Below, one piece after another: positions 6,742 to 9,252 of a DNA stretch of 9,252 nt. Each line of letters starts with the position of its first letter. Position 1 is the stretch's first letter. Origin of the DNA: Candidatus Nanopelagicales bacterium (GTDB taxonomy: Bacteria > Actinomycetota > Actinomycetes > Nanopelagicales > Nanopelagicaceae). A program made the translations under genes and the position numbers. The notes under the pieces were generated by a model that did not search any database, was not told the DNA's origin, and saw nothing but the letters and a program-made list of their open reading frames with translations. The stretch is from contig JAURJF010000037.1 of assembly GCA_030832365.1 (NCBI GenBank), positions 1 to 9,252 of the forward strand. The letters run 5' to 3'.

Positions 6742-6800
6742 GATAAGCCCCTTTCATCTTGGAAGCAGCACCCCTGCCCGCTATGAAATCGGGGCTAATC
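6742..6800 (+). repeat. Long imperfect inverted repeat / structured mfd leader
   Basis: The two halves pair over 59 bases. GAT (6742-6744) pairs with ATC (6798-6800), AGCCCC (6746-6751) with GGGGCT (6791-6796), and TTTCAT (6752-6757) with ATGAAA (6783-6788). Further in, GG (6761-6762) pairs with CC (6778-6779) and GCAG (6765-6768) with CTGC (6774-6777). The apical loop is CACCC. Interruptions are a single A·A mismatch, a two-base TC bulge, a small internal loop (CTT opposite GCT) and an AA bulge. About 21 Watson-Crick pairs form. No T-run follows on either strand, so it is not a classical terminator. It sits in the presumed 5' leader of mfd and is most simply a folded RNA element. I recognise no named RNA family. 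Confidence 0.6.
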
Positions 6801-6834
6801 GGCGTTGAGCCTGATTCAAGAGAGGGAGCGAATC
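6797..6834 (+). other. Two mutually exclusive small hairpins before mfd
   Basis: Hairpin A pairs AATCGGC (6797-6803) with GCC-T-GATT (6809-6816, one bulged T) around a GTTGA loop. Hairpin B pairs GATTC (6813-6817) with GAATC (6830-6834) and places the mfd ribosome-binding site in its 12-base loop. They share 6813-6816, so only one can form at a time. Hairpin A also takes the outermost three bases of the larger upstream repeat. Regulation through this choice is inferred. Confidence 0.35.
6821..6828 (+). promoter_or_regulatory. Ribosome-binding site of mfd
   Basis: The purine run AGAGGGAG ends nine bases before GTG 6838 and decides that start. The nearby ATG at 6842 is in another frame and meets a TAG after two codons. 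Confidence 0.65.
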
Positions 6835-6837
6835 TAA

Positions 6838-9252
6838 GTGAATGCAAAGCTAGCGGGATTTATCTCGCTATCTGAAACAACTCACCTTGCCTTGGAGCAG
6901 AGTGAAGTTGCGCTAATTGCTGCGACGCCAGCTCTTCCATTTTTGATTGCTGAAAGGAGTAAGAAGGCTCCGCAATTAGTGATTACGCATTCAAGTTCTA
7001 GAGCATCAGAGATTGCTCTGCAATTATCAGAGCTAGTAGATCAAGTAGCTGAATTTCCAGCTTGGGAGAGTTTGCCTCATGAACGCCTAAGTCCTAATAG
7101 CGATACTGTGGCAAGACGGATAGATACTCTGATAAATCTAGATAAAGCCAGAGTAGTAGTAACAACTGCAAGAGCTCTGCTACAACCAATTAATCAAGAA
7201 ATAATCGAAATGCCGATGTTAAGAATTCAAAGCGGCAAGCAACAAAACTTTTCAAAGCTAATTCAAGAGCTAACTTACCGGGCCTATAGCCGAGTAGATA
7301 TGGTGGAGCGGCGTGGGGACTATGCAGTAAGAGGCGGAATTATCGATCTATTCCCCCCACTTGCAGACCATCCTGTTCGTATTGAATTCTTTGGCGATGA
7401 GATAGAGGAGATCAAGTATTTTGAAGTTAGTGATCAGCGCACCTTTGCATTAGTTGAAGGAGCGCTAAATCTCATTCCTTGCAGAGAGTTGATTCTTACT
7501 CCTGAGGTGGCGAAGCGAGCAAGGCAGTTAGCAAGCAAGTATCCAGAGATAAGTGAGATCTGCAATAAAGCTTCAGAGGGTATTTATAGTCAAGGCCTAG
7601 AGTCACTACTTTCAGTCTTATCAAAAAAATTGGTGCCTCTTCTTGCACTACTTCCTAAAGGCTTTGAAGTAATAAGTCTTGATCAAGAGCGAATTGCTCT
7701 AAGAGTTAGGGACCTAATTAGCACCAATGAAGAGTTTCTCTCAGCTGCTTGGTCTAGCGCCGCCCTATCCCAAGGCAGTGAGGCAAGCTTTAATACACCG
7801 CTTCGCAACGAACTATCTACTGGAGGATTTTTAGAGCTAGATGAGGCAATTGAATATGCTGCAGATAATCAAATTATCTGGCGTTACTTCAACTCTTATG
7901 GAAGCTCAAATGATCTACAAATCAGCCAGTTTATTTCAGTTGAGCCATTTAAAAATAATTTTGAGAAGCTGATACAGCAAGTTAAAACTTGGATTAAGCA
8001 AGGATTTCTAGTCGTTATCTCCTTAGAGAGTATTGGCATTCTCGAGCGATATCGAGACATATTTGTAGATGGCGATATTGCTGTTGCGCTAGTTGAAAAG
8101 TTAAGCGCTGCTCTAGCGCCAGATAAGTTGTATTTAACTACAACCTTGGTTCACGATGGATTTATTGATCAAGAGCTTAAAATCGTTTTTCTTACCGAAG
8201 CTGATATCACTGGAAATAAAGACTTGCGCGCAACTACTTCACGGATGCCTTCAAAGAGAAAAGCAAGCATTGATCCTCTAGAGCTAAAGAGCGGCGATTA
8301 TGTGGTTCATGAGCAACATGGAGTTGGTAGATATCTTGAATTAGTACAGCGAGATGTTGCTGGAATTTCTAGGGAGTATTTGGTAATTGAATATGCCTCT
8401 TCAAAGAAAGGCCATCCTGCAGATCGGATCTATGTTCCAACTGATTCGCTAGAGCAGATCACGCGCTACATCGGTGGTGAAGCCCCTGCTGTTCATCGCA
8501 TTGGAGGTGGGGAGTGGATTAAAGCTAAGGGTCGAGCTAAGAAGGCAGTTAAGGAAATTGCTGGCGAGTTAATTCGTCTCTATGCAGCAAGAACTAGCTC
8601 TCCTGGATTTGCATTCTCACCTGACACTACTTGGCAGCGAGAGCTAGAGGACTCCTTTGCCTATATTGAAACTCCAGATCAATTAGTCACTATTAATGAA
8701 GTGAAAGAGGATATGCAGCGCCCCTATCCAATGGATCGAATTATTTGTGGAGATGTGGGATATGGAAAGACAGAGATAGCTATTAGGGCAGCATTTAAAG
8801 CCGTTCAAGATGCTAAGCAAGTGGCAATTTTAGTTCCAACCACTCTTCTTGCTCAGCAACACCTTGCAACCTTTACCCAGCGCTTTAGCGGATTTCCAAT
8901 AACTGTTTCAGCTCTATCACGTTTTGCTTCAAGTAAGGAGATTAATGAAACGCTTGCTGGCCTTGCTAGCGGTGGGGTAGATATTGTTATTGGCACCCAT
9001 AGATTGCTCTCAGATGATGTTGCCTTTAGAGATTTAGGTTTGATTATTGTTGATGAGGAACAGAGATTTGGCGTTGAGCATAAAGAGAAATTAAAGAAAT
9101 TAAGAGCAAGTGTTGATGTACTAGCTATGTCTGCCACTCCAATTCCTCGAACTCTTGAGATGGCTATTACAGGAATTCGAGAAATGTCCACAATAACGAC
9201 TCCACCAGAGCAGCGCCATCCAGTCCTTACCTATGTTGGCGCATATGATGAA
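6838..9252 (+). CDS. mfd: Transcription-repair coupling factor Mfd, N-terminal 805 residues (runs off the window)
   Basis: The frame from GTG 6838 is open to the last base with no stop. Mfd is a cytoplasmic ATP-driven translocase that removes RNA polymerase stalled at DNA damage and recruits UvrA. The N-terminal UvrB-like module carries SLPHERLSPNSDT (about 78-90) and VRGGIIDLFPP (about 164-174). R165, R181 and F185 fall at positions reported to contact UvrA in the E. coli protein. The RNA-polymerase-interacting domain begins near 482 with SGDYVVHEQHGVGRY. The translocase follows: Walker A GDVGYGKTE (K644), GTHRLL, Walker B DEEQRFGV (from D739) and motif III SATPIPRTLE (from S765). With a usual family length of about 1150-1200, some 350-400 residues are missing, including the rest of the second helicase lobe and the C-terminal regulatory domain. 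A good Shine-Dalgarno lies upstream. It is divergent from ppc and probably has its own promoter. Confidence 0.97.
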   Translation, partial: MNAKLAGFISLSETTHLALEQSEVALIAATPALPFLIAERSKKAPQLVITHSSSRASEIALQLSELVDQVAEFPAWESLPHERLSPNSDTVARRIDTLINLDKARVVVTTARALLQPINQEIIEMPMLRIQSGKQQNFSKLIQELTYRAYSRVDMVERRGDYAVRGGIIDLFPPLADHPVRIEFFGDEIEEIKYFEVSDQRTFALVEGALNLIPCRELILTPEVAKRARQLASKYPEISEICNKASEGIYSQGLESLLSVLSKKLVPLLALLPKGFEVISLDQERIALRVRDLISTNEEFLSAAWSSAALSQGSEASFNTPLRNELSTGGFLELDEAIEYAADNQIIWRYFNSYGSSNDLQISQFISVEPFKNNFEKLIQQVKTWIKQGFLVVISLESIGILERYRDIFVDGDIAVALVEKLSAALAPDKLYLTTTLVHDGFIDQELKIVFLTEADITGNKDLRATTSRMPSKRKASIDPLELKSGDYVVHEQHGVGRYLELVQRDVAGISREYLVIEYASSKKGHPADRIYVPTDSLEQITRYIGGEAPAVHRIGGGEWIKAKGRAKKAVKEIAGELIRLYAARTSSPGFAFSPDTTWQRELEDSFAYIETPDQLVTINEVKEDMQRPYPMDRIICGDVGYGKTEIAIRAAFKAVQDAKQVAILVPTTLLAQQHLATFTQRFSGFPITVSALSRFASSKEINETLAGLASGGVDIVIGTHRLLSDDVAFRDLGLIIVDEEQRFGVEHKEKLKKLRASVDVLAMSATPIPRTLEMAITGIREMSTITTPPEQRHPVLTYVGAYDE

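Noticed and set aside
6761..6769. GGAAGCAGC resembles the conserved core of bacterial signal recognition particle RNA
   Set aside because: The partner 5' strand (CAGG...CCGGAAGG tetraloop stem) is missing, and the surrounding bases pair in a different fold with a CACCC apical loop.
6776..6794. CCCG...CGGG resembling a tRNA T-arm
   Set aside because: The loop is nine bases without a TTCRA motif, and no anticodon arm, D-arm or acceptor stem can be drawn around it.
6842..6850. ATG as the mfd start
   Set aside because: It is out of frame with the Mfd reading frame and reaches a stop after two codons; GTG 6838 has the correct frame and ribosome-binding site spacing.
8853..9191. 112-codon open frame on the - strand
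   Set aside because: It lies wholly inside the mfd translocase domain, opposite conserved motifs; it has no recognisable domain and is a shadow frame.

Overview
The window looks like a chromosomal core region of a low-GC actinobacterium, probably a freshwater planktonic type such as the acI/Nanopelagicales lineage. Three things point there. The gene order glmU-prs-(extra gene)-rplY-pth-...-mfd is the familiar actinobacterial housekeeping block. Several motifs are the actinobacterial versions: VNYDG in GlmU, IHKTRDP in Prs, RCYMNESG in Pth, and AHPTEAARRS with a C-terminal GLRNTG in Ppc. The DNA is nevertheless A/T-rich by eye for an actinobacterium, with codons such as AGA, ATA and TTA used freely. 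The lineage is an inference; no rRNA or other marker is present.

Layout on the + strand: the 3' end of glmU (1-308) overlaps prs (305-1288) by 4 bases. Prs in turn overlaps a secreted, membrane-anchored endonuclease/exonuclease/phosphatase-family protein (about 1275-2639). A 94-base spacer carries a plausible promoter, a small GC-rich hairpin and a good ribosome-binding site. It is followed by rplY (2734-3375) and, 17 bases later, pth (3393-4010). On the - strand, ppc (6701-4011) converges on pth with no base between the two stop codons. A 136-base divergent spacer (6702-6837) separates ppc from mfd (6838 to beyond the end at 9252, + strand). That spacer holds a long imperfect inverted repeat that would fold as a structured 5' leader of mfd. 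No gap without a gene exceeds 300 bases.

Functions: GlmU makes UDP-GlcNAc for peptidoglycan. Prs makes PRPP for nucleotide, His and Trp synthesis. L25 and Pth serve translation (5S rRNA binding and peptidyl-tRNA recycling). Ppc makes oxaloacetate from PEP and bicarbonate. Mfd couples stalled transcription to nucleotide excision repair. The surface-anchored phosphodiesterase-fold enzyme is the one accessory-looking gene.

I found no mobile element, CRISPR array, tRNA, rRNA, defence system or toxin, and no clear undescribed multi-gene system. The most worthwhile leads are the structured mfd leader and the anchored EEP enzyme embedded in the core operon.
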